In this document: positions 33,520-42,215 of the stretch, in pieces
How the letters are laid out: each line of letters begins with the position of its first letter
How positions within the stretch are numbered: the first letter of the stretch is position 1
From: Bacteroidota bacterium
Lineage (GTDB): Bacteria > Bacteroidota > Ignavibacteria > SZUA-365
Reading direction: 5' to 3'
Length of the DNA stretch: 44,774 bases
NCBI GenBank assembly: GCA_023432805.1
Contig: JAEYUG010000003.1
Coordinates: forward strand, 1-44,774
The notes under the pieces: generated by a model
Seen by the model: the letters and a program-made list of their open reading frames with translations, nothing else
Databases searched by the model: none
What the model was told of the DNA's origin: nothing
Position numbers and translations under genes: made by a program

Positions 33520-35338
33520 CTTCCCCCGGTACCTTCCTCTTGCAGGACTCGGCGCAGCGGCTCTCGCACTGCGCCTGGTCCTGATTGCGCAGATCGCCGG
33601 GCTTCCCGTCTTTCACGCTCGATTTTCCGACACACGCATCTACTTCGACATGGCAGCGCGACTGCTCGATGGCACGAGCAGCGAGCGGGCGTTTTTCATG
33701 TCGCCGCTCTATCCAGTCGTGATTGCCGGTGTGCAGTCCCTCGTTGGAGACCCGGCGCTTGTCCTCCGCCTGCTGCAGGCACTTGCCGGTGCGACGACCG
33801 TCGTACTCGTCCAGCGCATCGGTCAGCGCATGGTTGGTGCAGGCGCGGGATGGATCGCAGCGACATGGGCTGCCGTCCATCCGATCCTCCTCTGGCATGA
33901 TGCAAGTCTGCTCAGCGAATCCCTTCTGACACTGCTGGCCGCGTTCGCCTTCCTGCTCATGCTGCAGGCACGGGACCATACCACCGTACGGCGCATGAAT
34001 GTGCTGGGTGTCGTCTCGGGACTTCTCGTCATCGGCCGTTCGACATTTGTCCTCCTTCCGCTGCTTGTCGTCGCAGTCGCATTGTGGGACCACCGACGTT
34101 CGGCGGCATTGCCCGCCGCATCTCCCGCTCGAGGCACCGGATCGTTGCGTCCGTTGCTGTTGATGGTGGCGGTGTTTCTCGTGACCATCCTCCCGGTCAC
34201 CCTTCACAATCTTGCGGCGGAGGGACGTCTGATCCCAGTCGTATCATCGCTGGGATTCAATCTATACGCAGGAAACAACGCCTCATGCGATGGTGGCTAC
34301 ACGGTGCCGGAGCGCATCGATCTGGTCGACGATCCCGGTGGTCGATTCCACGCCGAGCTGGCGACAGGACGGAGCCTCCGTTCCGACGAGGTCAGTGCGT
34401 TCTGGTTTGATCGGGCGACGACCTGGATCACGTCGCAGCCCGGTGCCTGGTTGAGACTGCTGGCACGAAAGTCCTTGCTGCTTCTTCGTGCGGACGAGAT
34501 CGAGCAGATCGGTTTCGGGGTCGGGTTCATCCGTCATGCGTACGCGACCGTGCTCGACCTGCCGCTGCCGGGCTTTCTGCTGCTGCTTCCGCTGGGAGCG
34601 GGCGGCATCGCACTCGCGCTCGGCGCACGTGTGCGTCATGCCGGGATGTTCGCACTCCTCCTTCTGCTCGCATCGGCATCCATCATCCTCTTCTTTGTCA
34701 ATGGCCGCTTCCGCCTGCCGATCACGCCGCTGCTGCTGGTGTTTGCCGGGCATGCGCTGGTGGAGGGCCTGCGACTGATCCGAGTGGGCGAGCTGCGACG
34801 GCTGGCGGTTCCCGCGATCTGTGCGTTCTCGGTGCTGTTGCTCTCGACGGTCGCGCAGCCCGCGCTGTCGGAGACCTTCGAGCTCGAGTATACGCGACTG
34901 GGGCAGATGGCCTTCGACCGGGGTGACTACGACGAGTCTGCGCGACTCTTCGAACACTCGTTGCGCGAGAAGGAGACGGTCGATGCGCTGGTCAATCTCG
35001 GCAATGCGCATGCTGTGCGGGGCCGTGCGGGAGAGGCGGGTGCCGCATATGACAGGGCGCTCTCACGTGATCCCCATTCGCATCGGGCGCTGTTCAACCT
35101 CGGCAATCTCGCGATGCAGTCGGGCAACGAGCGTGCAGCGTTCACGTTGTGGTCGCGTGCGCTGGCCTCCAACGGTACCTTCGCACCGGCGCACAGGAAT
35201 CTGGGCTTGCTACTCGTGCGCAGCGGTCGCATCGAGGAGGGAAGGGCGCATCTGCGCAGCTTCCTCATGTATGAGCGCGATGCACGGGCGCGGGCCGACA
35301 TTGCGCGCGATCTCCGCACGCTCGAATCCCTCAAATGA
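33479..35338 (+). CDS. Membrane glycosyltransferase (GT39/PMT-like) fused to C-terminal TPRs
   Basis: The product is 619 residues. It has about 10-12 predicted membrane helices (residues about 15-460). An acidic residue in the first luminal loop (FSDTRIYFDMAARLLDGTSS) and the Y-P-V-V-I-A-G-V segment match the GT-C fold of PMT/ArnT-type enzymes that use lipid-linked sugars. From about residue 480 a set of three to four tetratricopeptide repeats follows (LGQMAFDRGDYDESARLFEH; LVNLGNAHAVRGRAGEAGAA; LFNLGNLAMQSGNERAAFTL). The ATG at 33479 lies inside the upstream CTD gene, in another frame, suggesting translational coupling. It may add sugar to proteins or surface polymers. The acceptor is unknown. 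Confidence 0.8.
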   Translation: MERDLSVGSRFFRSFPRYLPLAGLGAAALALRLVLIAQIAGLPVFHARFSDTRIYFDMAARLLDGTSSERAFFMSPLYPVVIAGVQSLVGDPALVLRLLQALAGATTVVLVQRIGQRMVGAGAGWIAATWAAVHPILLWHDASLLSESLLTLLAAFAFLLMLQARDHTTVRRMNVLGVVSGLLVIGRSTFVLLPLLVVAVALWDHRRSAALPAASPARGTGSLRPLLLMVAVFLVTILPVTLHNLAAEGRLIPVVSSLGFNLYAGNNASCDGGYTVPERIDLVDDPGGRFHAELATGRSLRSDEVSAFWFDRATTWITSQPGAWLRLLARKSLLLLRADEIEQIGFGVGFIRHAYATVLDLPLPGFLLLLPLGAGGIALALGARVRHAGMFALLLLLASASIILFFVNGRFRLPITPLLLVFAGHALVEGLRLIRVGELRRLAVPAICAFSVLLLSTVAQPALSETFELEYTRLGQMAFDRGDYDESARLFEHSLREKETVDALVNLGNAHAVRGRAGEAGAAYDRALSRDPHSHRALFNLGNLAMQSGNERAAFTLWSRALASNGTFAPAHRNLGLLLVRSGRIEEGRAHLRSFLMYERDARARADIARDLRTLESLK

Positions 35339-35360
35339 TGGTGTGATCTGATGAATGGAA

Positions 35361-35391
35361 ACGGGCGGTACGCATGATGCGCACCGCCCGT
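35361..35391. terminator. Strong hairpin between convergent genes, probable bidirectional terminator
   Basis: ACGGGCGGT (35361-35369) pairs perfectly with ACCGCCCGT (35383-35391). After one mismatch an inner CGCAT/ATGCG pairing continues the stem. It lies between the stop of the glycosyltransferase gene (35338) and that of the CBS gene (35412), which face each other. No long T-run follows on the plus side, where G8 (35399-35406) comes next. On the minus side only CCGTTTCC follows. Termination is therefore inferred from position and stem strength. Confidence 0.6.
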
Positions 35392-35411
35392 CGTGCTTGG
35401 GGGGGGATGGA

Positions 35412-36029
35412 TCAGGGCCGCTCGCCGTCGTTGCGCGTGGTGTCAGCGGGGTCGGCCTCCGGCTGCGCGGCTTCGGGCTGTTCGGCATCGGGGATGCCGG
35501 AATCATCCATCGGGATGTTCTCCAGCAGCGTGTAGGGGTGTGGCGGGAGGTTGAGAACCTCGTCGGCGAAATGGCTGACCAGGTAGGAGACGATGTCCTT
35601 GACCGACACGACACCGACGGGCTGGAAGTCGTGGTTGACAACAGGGATGTGGCGGTAGCCGCCGAGATCCATGAAGTTCAGCGCGTAGGCGATGGTGTCT
35701 TCCTCGTTGAGCGCGTGGGGATTGATGGTCATCACTTCGGTGATGGGTGTCGTCTTCAGGTCGAAGGAGGCGCCGAGGATCTTCTTCAGCACATCGCGTT
35801 CGGTGAAGATGCCGAGCAGACGGCTGCGGCTGGTCACGAGCACGCAGCCGATGCGCTTGGTCTGCATCATGTGGATGGCGTCGGCGATCGGCATGTCGAT
35901 GGGGACCGTGATGGCCGGCTTCATCAGCGTGCGCAGGGGTCGCCGCAGGTCGTTGACGTCGATGACGGGAAGGAGTTCATCGCCGCTACCGGCGTTCTGG
36001 CTGAACTCGTTGTCCTGATTGTCGTGCAT
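35412..36029 (-). CDS. Two-CBS-domain protein
   Basis: The product is 205 residues. A pair of CBS domains (a Bateman module) spans about residues 30-165: VDIPIADAIHMM-type first motif (VPIDMPIADAIHMMQTKRIG), RLLGIFTERDVLKKILG, then the second with NEEDTIAYALNFMDLGGYRH and PVGVVSVKDIVSYL. Such modules bind adenosine nucleotides and regulate partners. No catalytic domain is attached. The last 40 residues are an acidic, proline- and glutamate-rich tail of low complexity. The start at 36029 (MHDNQDNEF) is the only sensible ATG; hutH ends 43 bases upstream on the same strand, so the two may be co-transcribed. Confidence 0.9.
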   Translation of the reverse strand: MHDNQDNEFSQNAGSGDELLPVIDVNDLRRPLRTLMKPAITVPIDMPIADAIHMMQTKRIGCVLVTSRSRLLGIFTERDVLKKILGASFDLKTTPITEVMTINPHALNEEDTIAYALNFMDLGGYRHIPVVNHDFQPVGVVSVKDIVSYLVSHFADEVLNLPPHPYTLLENIPMDDSGIPDAEQPEAAQPEADPADTTRNDGERP

Positions 36030-36071
36030 GTATGAAACCTTCTGTGTGACGGATGCGCTGTTGAAGGTGCG

Positions 36072-37610
36072 TTATTCGAGTGGACCGATGGCCTGTTCGA
36101 CTCTGTCGAGAATGATGTCGCGACGAACGAGATCAGCGGTGCGCATGAGATCTTCGTGCAGGAAACGATCCTCGCCCAGATGTGGCACGACCTCGCGGAT
36201 CGCCGCATGCGCGGGCGCGGTGCCGTGTCCGTAGCGCTTCGGTGCGTGGAAGTCGAGCGCCTGGGCGGCAGTGAGAAACTCAACCGCGATCACATGCTCG
36301 ACGTTTGCGAGAATCTGCAGGGCCTTGCGTGCCCCGATCGAGCCCATGCTGTTGTGATCCTCCTGGTTGGCGGAGGTGGGGATGGAATCCACGCTCGCGG
36401 GATGTGCGAGCACCTTGTTTTCGGAGACGAGGGATGCTGCTGTGTACTGGGCGATCATCAGTCCCGAGTGCAGACCGCCCTGTTCTGTGAGGAAGCGGGG
36501 CAAGCCGCTGAGCTTTCCGTTGACCATGCGCTCGATGCGGCGCTCGCTGATGTTGGCGAGTTCACTGAGTGCGATGCCGAGAAAATCCGCAGCCAGCGCG
36601 ACCGGCTGGCCATGGAAGTTGCCGCCCTCGATGAGTTCACCGGATTCGGCAAAGATCAGGGGATTGTCGGTGGCGCTGTTGACTTCGGTGGCGAGCACGC
36701 CGGCCACGTAGCCGATTGCATCGCGCGAGGCACCGTGCACCTGGGGCATGCAGCGAAGGGAGTAGGCGTCCTGCACGGCGTCGTGCTGCGTGCGATGGCT
36801 TTCGCGTACCTCGCTGGCTGCGAGCAGGCGGAGGATGTTGCGTGCCACGCGCTGCTGGCCGGGATGGGGACGCACGGCGTGGAGCAGGGGATTGCAGGCG
36901 CGGTCGGTGCCGAGCAATGCCTCGAGACTCATGGTGCCGGAGATGTCTACCTGCCGCACCAGAGACAGCGCGCGGGCGGTAGCGTACGACAGACAGGAAC
37001 TCATCATCTGCGTGCCGTTGATGAGCGCGAGTCCCTCCTTCGCACCCAGCTCGACAGGGGCGATGCCAGCCTCTGCGAGAGCATCGGCTGCGGGCATGCC
37101 TGCGGCATCATCGCCCTTCCAGCAGCGTCCCTCGCCCATCATCGTCGTGACCAGATGCGCCAGCTGCACGAGATCTCCGCTGGAGCCCACCGATCCCTGC
37201 GAGGGGATGACCGGGAGCACGTCGGCATTGAGCATGTCGAGCAGTGTCTGCACGGTTTCCACACGGATGCCGCTGAAGCCCTTCACGAGCGCATTGGCGC
37301 GCAGCAGCATGAGCGTACGGGTCAGTTCGCGCGTGAGCGGAGCACCGCAGCCGACGGCATGGCTGAGGATGAGGTTGCGCTGCAATTCGCCGAGGTGTTC
37401 GCGCGAGATGGAGACATTGCTGAATTCACCGAAGCCGGTGGTCACACCGTACATGACGCGACCTGTGGCTACCCATTCCTCGACGAGCCGGCGCGAGGCC
37501 AGCATGTCGGGAATGCATGATTCGGCAATCGACACGCGGACACCGCCATGCGCAACCTCCATGATCTGCTGGAGGGTGAGCGAGCGTCCGTCGATTGTAA
37601 GGATATGCAT
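36072..37610 (-). CDS. hutH: Histidine ammonia-lyase with Ser-Ser-Gly at the MIO site
   Basis: This enzyme family removes ammonia from histidine to give urocanate, the first step of histidine breakdown. The product is 512 residues, normal for HutH. Active-site residues known from the Pseudomonas enzyme are present: Tyr54 (MYGVTTGFG), His84 (LILSHAVG), Asn in ALINGTQ, Gln/Tyr/Arg in QDAYSLRCMPQ, and Glu in ANQEDHNSMG, which favours histidine over Phe/Tyr. The cofactor-forming tripeptide, normally Ala-Ser-Gly, reads Ser143-Ser144-Gly145 (codons 37184-37176). The start is ATG 37610; the frame is open to 37685. No ribosome site stands out. No hutU, hutI or hutG is nearby. Confidence 0.85.
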   Translation of the reverse strand: MHILTIDGRSLTLQQIMEVAHGGVRVSIAESCIPDMLASRRLVEEWVATGRVMYGVTTGFGEFSNVSISREHLGELQRNLILSHAVGCGAPLTRELTRTLMLLRANALVKGFSGIRVETVQTLLDMLNADVLPVIPSQGSVGSSGDLVQLAHLVTTMMGEGRCWKGDDAAGMPAADALAEAGIAPVELGAKEGLALINGTQMMSSCLSYATARALSLVRQVDISGTMSLEALLGTDRACNPLLHAVRPHPGQQRVARNILRLLAASEVRESHRTQHDAVQDAYSLRCMPQVHGASRDAIGYVAGVLATEVNSATDNPLIFAESGELIEGGNFHGQPVALAADFLGIALSELANISERRIERMVNGKLSGLPRFLTEQGGLHSGLMIAQYTAASLVSENKVLAHPASVDSIPTSANQEDHNSMGSIGARKALQILANVEHVIAVEFLTAAQALDFHAPKRYGHGTAPAHAAIREVVPHLGEDRFLHEDLMRTADLVRRDIILDRVEQAIGPLE

Positions 37611-37823
37611 GCGAAAAAGGAGGAACGACTCTGATGAGATATGTTTCAGCAAACTACGAAGGGTGCCGGCCAGAAACAACCGCATGGATTTGCGACGGTC
37701 CGGATTGGAAATGGGTGGGAGGGGCAGTACTTTTCACGTTTGTCCGGAGGGATTTTTTTGCCCCTTCCGCGTGTTGTAGACCAGACGAGACTATCGATCC
37801 ACTCTGCCCCGGAGCACCCGTAC
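37611..37823. other. Divergent intergenic region between hutH and the 2-oxo acid dehydrogenase genes
   Basis: These 213 bases separate the minus-strand hutH from the plus-strand E1 gene. The E1 frame is open from 37641, with AGGAGG at 37617, but the encoded leader is not conserved-looking. The segment contains T-rich stretches (37737-37758), which fit promoters. I see no certain -35/-10 pair, and no other gene. Confidence 0.5.
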
Positions 37824-39917
37824 ATGGCCAAGACCACCGTCCCCGCCGCACCCGCAGCTTCCGCACCGAACGTCGCCGACACGCACGATGTCGGGACCTT
37901 CCATATCGACATTCCAAAGGATGTGCCGTTTTCCCCTGATCAGCTCAAGAGCGTGCTGCGCAACATGATGCTCGCGCGACGCCTCGATCAGAAGATGCTG
38001 ATGCTGCTCAAGCAGGGCAAAAGCTTCTTCCATATCGGCGGTTCGGGCCACGAGGCGGCACAGCTTGCGGCGGCGCATGCGTTTACACCGGGCAGGGACT
38101 GGTCGTACCCCTACTACCGCGATCTGTCGTATATGCTCGGCATGGGCATGACCGCCGACCAGATCATGATCAACTTCCTCGCCCGCGAGGGTGATGTGAA
38201 CAGCGGCGGCCGGCAGATGCCGCAGCACTACGGCATGAAGAGCGCCCGCGTCGTGTCGCAGTCGTCGCCCACGGGAACCCAGTACCTGCACGCTGTCGGG
38301 ACGGCACTCGGTGCGAAAATTGCCGGTGTGGACGAGGTCGTCTACGTCAGTTCAGGCGAAGGAACCACGAGCCAGGGTGACTTCCACGAGGCGCTCAACT
38401 GGGCCAGCCGCGAGAAGCTTCCGGTGATCTTCTGTGTGCAGGACAACAAGTATGCGATCAGCGTGCACCTGTCGCAGCAGACCGGTGGTTCGGTCTACGA
38501 CATGGTCAACGGCTATGTCAATCTCGATCGCGTCGAGGTCGACGGCACGAACTTCTTCGAAACCCATGCCGCCTTCGCCAAGGCCGTCGAACGCGCCCGT
38601 CGCGGCGATGGTCCCACGGTCGTCGTCACCGATGTCGTGCGCCTGCTCGCGCATTCCAGTTCCGACGATCAGACCAAGTACCGCACGAAGGAGGAACTCG
38701 AACTCGACCGTCAGCGCGACCCCATCAACCGCCTCTCGGAGGCCATGGTCACACGCGGCATGCTCACGTGGGACGAGGTCGAGGCCATGCGCGCTGCGGT
38801 GCTCGCCGAGGTCGATGCCGCCGCCGATGCGGCCGAAGCCCTGCCCCTGCCAGATCCCTCGACCGCAATGCACTACCTCTTCAGTCCCACGCCCCCGGCG
38901 CTCGCCTACGCCACCACGCCGCCCGACGGCAAGAAGGTCGTCCTGGTCGACGCGATCAACCATGCCCTGCATGAGGAGATGACGCACAACGGGAAGATCG
39001 TCGTGTTCGGGCAGGATGTGGAGGATGGCAAGGGAGGCGTGTTCACGGCGACCAAGGGCCTGTCTACGAAGTTCGGACGCACCCGGTGCTTCAATTCGCC
39101 TCTTGCGGAATCCTCGATTGTCGGAACCGCAGTGGGTCTCGCGGTGCGAGGACTCAAGCCCGTCGTGGAGATCCAGTTCGGCGACTACATCTGGACCGCG
39201 ATGATGCATATCCGCAACGAAGTCGCGACAATGCGCTACCGTTCCAACAATGAATGGACGGCGAACGTCGTGATCCGCGTGCCCGTCGGCGGTTACATCC
39301 ATGGTGCGTTGTACCACAGCCAGAACATCGAAGGGTATTTCACTCACATCCCGGGCCTCTACGTCGCCTATCCATCGACTGCGGCAGATGCGAAGGGACT
39401 GCTCAAGTCCGCCTGCCGCATGGACGATCCCGTCCTCTTCCTCGAACACAAGGGCATCTACCGGCAGAGTTTCGCGACCTCGCTCGAACCGGGTGAGGAC
39501 TGGCTGCTGCCCTTCGGAAAGGCCAGCGTGCGCCGCGAGGGACGCGATGTGACGGTTGTGACCTGGGGGGCGATCGTGGCCAAGGCACTTGAGGCGGCAC
39601 GCGTGCTCGACAAGGAGGGCATCTCGGTCGAGGTCATCGACCTGCGCACCCTCGTGCCGCTCGACATGGAGACCGTGCTCGCCTCCGTGCGCAAGACCAG
39701 CAAGGTGCTCGTCGCGCATGAAGACAACCTTACCGGAGGCTTCGGCGGCGAAGTGGCTGCGCGCATTGCGGCCGAGGCGTTCGAGCATCTGGACGCGCCG
39801 ATCCGCCGCCTCGGCGCCAGGGACTGCCATGTGCCCTACAGTTGGAGTCTCGAAGGAGAGATCCTGCCGCAGGACAAGGACGTGATCGAGGCGGTGCGCA
39901 ATCTTGCCGCGTATTGA
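37824..39917 (+). CDS. 2-oxo acid dehydrogenase E1, alpha and beta subunits fused
   Basis: This is the thiamine-diphosphate decarboxylase component of a pyruvate or branched-chain 2-oxo acid dehydrogenase. The product is 697 residues. The alpha part (about 30-360) has IGGSGHEAAQLAAAHAF and the TPP motif G-E-G-T-T-S-Q-G-D-F ending in Q-D-N-K-Y-A-I-S. The beta part (about 380-697) has FGQDVEDGKGGVFTATKGL, FNSPLAESSIVGTAVGLAVR, then HEDNLTGGFGGEVAARIAAE. Substrates cannot be fixed by eye, but the branched-chain type is favoured by this alpha-beta fused form in the phylum. The ATG at 37824 has GGAG at 37811. E2 follows after 20 bases; no E3 gene is in the window. Confidence 0.9.
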   Translation: MAKTTVPAAPAASAPNVADTHDVGTFHIDIPKDVPFSPDQLKSVLRNMMLARRLDQKMLMLLKQGKSFFHIGGSGHEAAQLAAAHAFTPGRDWSYPYYRDLSYMLGMGMTADQIMINFLAREGDVNSGGRQMPQHYGMKSARVVSQSSPTGTQYLHAVGTALGAKIAGVDEVVYVSSGEGTTSQGDFHEALNWASREKLPVIFCVQDNKYAISVHLSQQTGGSVYDMVNGYVNLDRVEVDGTNFFETHAAFAKAVERARRGDGPTVVVTDVVRLLAHSSSDDQTKYRTKEELELDRQRDPINRLSEAMVTRGMLTWDEVEAMRAAVLAEVDAAADAAEALPLPDPSTAMHYLFSPTPPALAYATTPPDGKKVVLVDAINHALHEEMTHNGKIVVFGQDVEDGKGGVFTATKGLSTKFGRTRCFNSPLAESSIVGTAVGLAVRGLKPVVEIQFGDYIWTAMMHIRNEVATMRYRSNNEWTANVVIRVPVGGYIHGALYHSQNIEGYFTHIPGLYVAYPSTAADAKGLLKSACRMDDPVLFLEHKGIYRQSFATSLEPGEDWLLPFGKASVRREGRDVTVVTWGAIVAKALEAARVLDKEGISVEVIDLRTLVPLDMETVLASVRKTSKVLVAHEDNLTGGFGGEVAARIAAEAFEHLDAPIRRLGARDCHVPYSWSLEGEILPQDKDVIEAVRNLAAY

Positions 39918-39937
39918 ATTCAACCAAGGATAGAGCG

Positions 39938-41323
39938 ATGACGATCGAAGTACAGATGCCCAAGATGGGCGAGAGCATCACCGAGGGACGCATTCTCAAG
40001 TGGCACAAGCAGCCGGGCGATGCGGTCGACCGTGATGAGACCATTCTCGACATCGCGACCGACAAAGTCGACACCGAGGTGCCGAGTCCCGCCGCCGGCA
40101 TCATCACGCAACTCCTGGCCGCCGAGGGCGACACCGTCGAAGTCGGTGCCGTGGTCGCGTACATTGAAACCGATGCCGCGGCAGCTGCGGATGCGGTGGC
40201 GGCAGCACCTGCCTCCACGCCTGCGAAGGCTGCGGGAAGCGATGCACCCGTGTCGGCGGCGGTGGCTTCCGATGGGAGCATCGTCGAGTACCGGGCGCCG
40301 GTCGGCACGGCTGACGATGGAGCAGCCGAACCTGTCCCCGCAGCCGTGGCATCCGACGAGGATCTGGAAGGACGCTTCTTCTCCCCGGTGGTGCTGCGCA
40401 TCGCAGCCGAACGTGGCGTATCGATGCAGCAGCTTGCTGCGATCAACGGTACGGGTTCGCGCGGACGCGTGACCAAGGCCGACCTGCTTGCATGGCTCGA
40501 ACAGGGTGGTGCATCCAGGACCGCAGCGGCAGCGCAGGGGGCTTCCCCTGCGATGCCGGCGGCGACCGTGCAGGCAGCCGCGCCCATGGCCGCCCCCGTG
40601 CCGGTGGCGGTGGGGCAGGGCGTCGAAGTGATCCCCATGGACAACATGCGCCGGCTGATGGCCGAGCACATGGTGCGCAGCAAGCAGATTTCGCCGCACG
40701 TGGCGCTGGTGTCGGAGGCCGATCTGACGAAGGTGGTGGCCTTCCGCGATCGCAACGCAACGGCGTTCAAGGCGCGCGAGGGATTCTCGCTGACCTTCAT
40801 GCCGTTCATCGCCGATGCGACCGTGCGCGCGATAAAGGACTTCCCCCTCCTGAATGCCTCGATCGACGGGTCAAACATCCTCGTCAAGCGCTTCGTGAAC
40901 CTCGGCGTGGCCGTGGCGCTCGAGCATGGCGGACTGATCGTGCCGGTGGTGCGCGGTGCCGACGCCCTCAATCCCGTCGGCCTCGCCCGCGGCATCTACG
41001 ACGTCGCCTCGCGGGCGCGTGCGCGCAAACTCCAGCCCGAGGAGATCCAGGACGGCACGTTCACGATTACCAACTTCGGGGTGTTCGGCAATGTGATGGG
41101 CATCCCCATCATCAATCAGCCGCAGGTCGCGATTCTCGGCGTGGGTGCACTCGTCAAGAAGCCCGTCGTCATCGAGCGCGACGGCGAGGATGTGATCGCC
41201 ATCCGTCAGATGGTCCAGATCTCGCTCTCGTTCGACCACCGTCTGGTGGATGGCGCGCTCGGCGGCCAGTTCCTCCAGCGCATCGTGCAGTATCTCGAGC
41301 AGTTCGACCTGCAGTCGATCTGA
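39938..41323 (+). CDS. 2-oxo acid dehydrogenase E2, dihydrolipoamide acyltransferase
   Basis: E2 forms the core of the complex and moves acyl groups from E1 to coenzyme A. The product is 461 residues. The lipoyl domain (1-78) carries the lipoylation lysine, Lys43 (IATDKVDTEVPSP). A long Ala/Pro-rich linker follows, then the peripheral subunit-binding domain (about 147-185; SPVVLRIAAERGV, GRVTKADLL), a second flexible linker, and the catalytic domain (about 228-461) with NFGVFGN and the active-site SFDHRLVDGALGGQF. A single lipoyl domain is present. The ATG at 39938 has AAGGA upstream. lipA, the enzyme that makes the lipoyl cofactor, begins one base after the stop. Confidence 0.95.
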   Translation: MTIEVQMPKMGESITEGRILKWHKQPGDAVDRDETILDIATDKVDTEVPSPAAGIITQLLAAEGDTVEVGAVVAYIETDAAAAADAVAAAPASTPAKAAGSDAPVSAAVASDGSIVEYRAPVGTADDGAAEPVPAAVASDEDLEGRFFSPVVLRIAAERGVSMQQLAAINGTGSRGRVTKADLLAWLEQGGASRTAAAAQGASPAMPAATVQAAAPMAAPVPVAVGQGVEVIPMDNMRRLMAEHMVRSKQISPHVALVSEADLTKVVAFRDRNATAFKAREGFSLTFMPFIADATVRAIKDFPLLNASIDGSNILVKRFVNLGVAVALEHGGLIVPVVRGADALNPVGLARGIYDVASRARARKLQPEEIQDGTFTITNFGVFGNVMGIPIINQPQVAILGVGALVKKPVVIERDGEDVIAIRQMVQISLSFDHRLVDGALGGQFLQRIVQYLEQFDLQSI

Positions 41324-41324
41324 C

Positions 41325-42215
41325 ATGACTCCCATCGACATCGAACTCCCCGCCACGCCCGCCGCGCGTGAGAAGCGTCCCGACTGGCTGAAGATCCGCG
41401 TGCCCCTCGGCACGAAATTCTCGGAGCTGCGGCACATCATGGACGCGCAGCGGCTCAACACCGTCTGCGAGGATGCGCGCTGCCCGAACATGGCCGAATG
41501 CTGGAATCGCGGCACGGCCACGTTCATGATTCTGGGGGATGTCTGCACGCGCTCGTGCGGATTCTGCGCGGTGAAGACAGGGCGACCGCCCACGCTCGAC
41601 CTCGACGAGCCGCGCCGCGTTGCGGAAGCCGTGCGTGCGATGAATTTGCGGCATGCCGTGGTCACCTCCGTGAATCGCGACGAACTACCCGATGGGGGAT
41701 CGGGTGTGTTCGCCGCCACGATCCGCGCCATTCGGGATGCCGTGCCCGGTTGCCGCGTCGAAGTCCTGATTCCTGATTTTCAGGGACATGCCGAGCAGAT
41801 CCAGACCATCATCGATGCGCGGCCCGACATCCTGAACCACAACACCGAGACCGTGCCGCGGCTCTACCGTACGGTGCGGCCGCAGGCGAAGTACCAGCGC
41901 ACGCTCGACCTGCTTGCGATGTGCAAGCGGCAGTCGCTCGTGACCAAGACCGGCATCATGGTCGGACTCGGCGAGGAGGAGGAGGAGATCGTCGCGGTCA
42001 TGCGTGACCTGCGCGCGGTCGATGTCGACATCATGACCATCGGGCAGTACCTCCAGCCCACGCGCGATCACCTACCGGTCGCGCGCTACGCACATCCCGA
42101 CGACTTCGCGCGATGGAAACACATCGGACTCGAGCTCGGCTTCCGTCATGTGGAGTCGGGTCCGCTCGTGCGCTCGAGTTACCACGCCGACGAGCAGCAC
42201 GGCGAGGCCGAGTGA
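41325..42215 (+). CDS. lipA: Lipoyl synthase
   Basis: This radical-SAM enzyme inserts two sulfur atoms into the octanoyl group on E2 and other lipoyl domains. The product is 296 residues. The auxiliary cluster motif is C-E-D-A-R-C-P-N-M-A-E-C-W, the radical-SAM motif C-T-R-S-C-G-F-C, and the conserved C-terminal serine ligand is in RSSYHADEQ. Internal signatures include NHNTETVPRLYRTVRP and KTGIMVGLGEEEEE. The ATG at 41325 is one base after the E2 stop, so the two are very likely one operon. Its last four bases overlap the next gene's GTG. Confidence 0.97.
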   Translation: MTPIDIELPATPAAREKRPDWLKIRVPLGTKFSELRHIMDAQRLNTVCEDARCPNMAECWNRGTATFMILGDVCTRSCGFCAVKTGRPPTLDLDEPRRVAEAVRAMNLRHAVVTSVNRDELPDGGSGVFAATIRAIRDAVPGCRVEVLIPDFQGHAEQIQTIIDARPDILNHNTETVPRLYRTVRPQAKYQRTLDLLAMCKRQSLVTKTGIMVGLGEEEEEIVAVMRDLRAVDVDIMTIGQYLQPTRDHLPVARYAHPDDFARWKHIGLELGFRHVESGPLVRSSYHADEQHGEAE

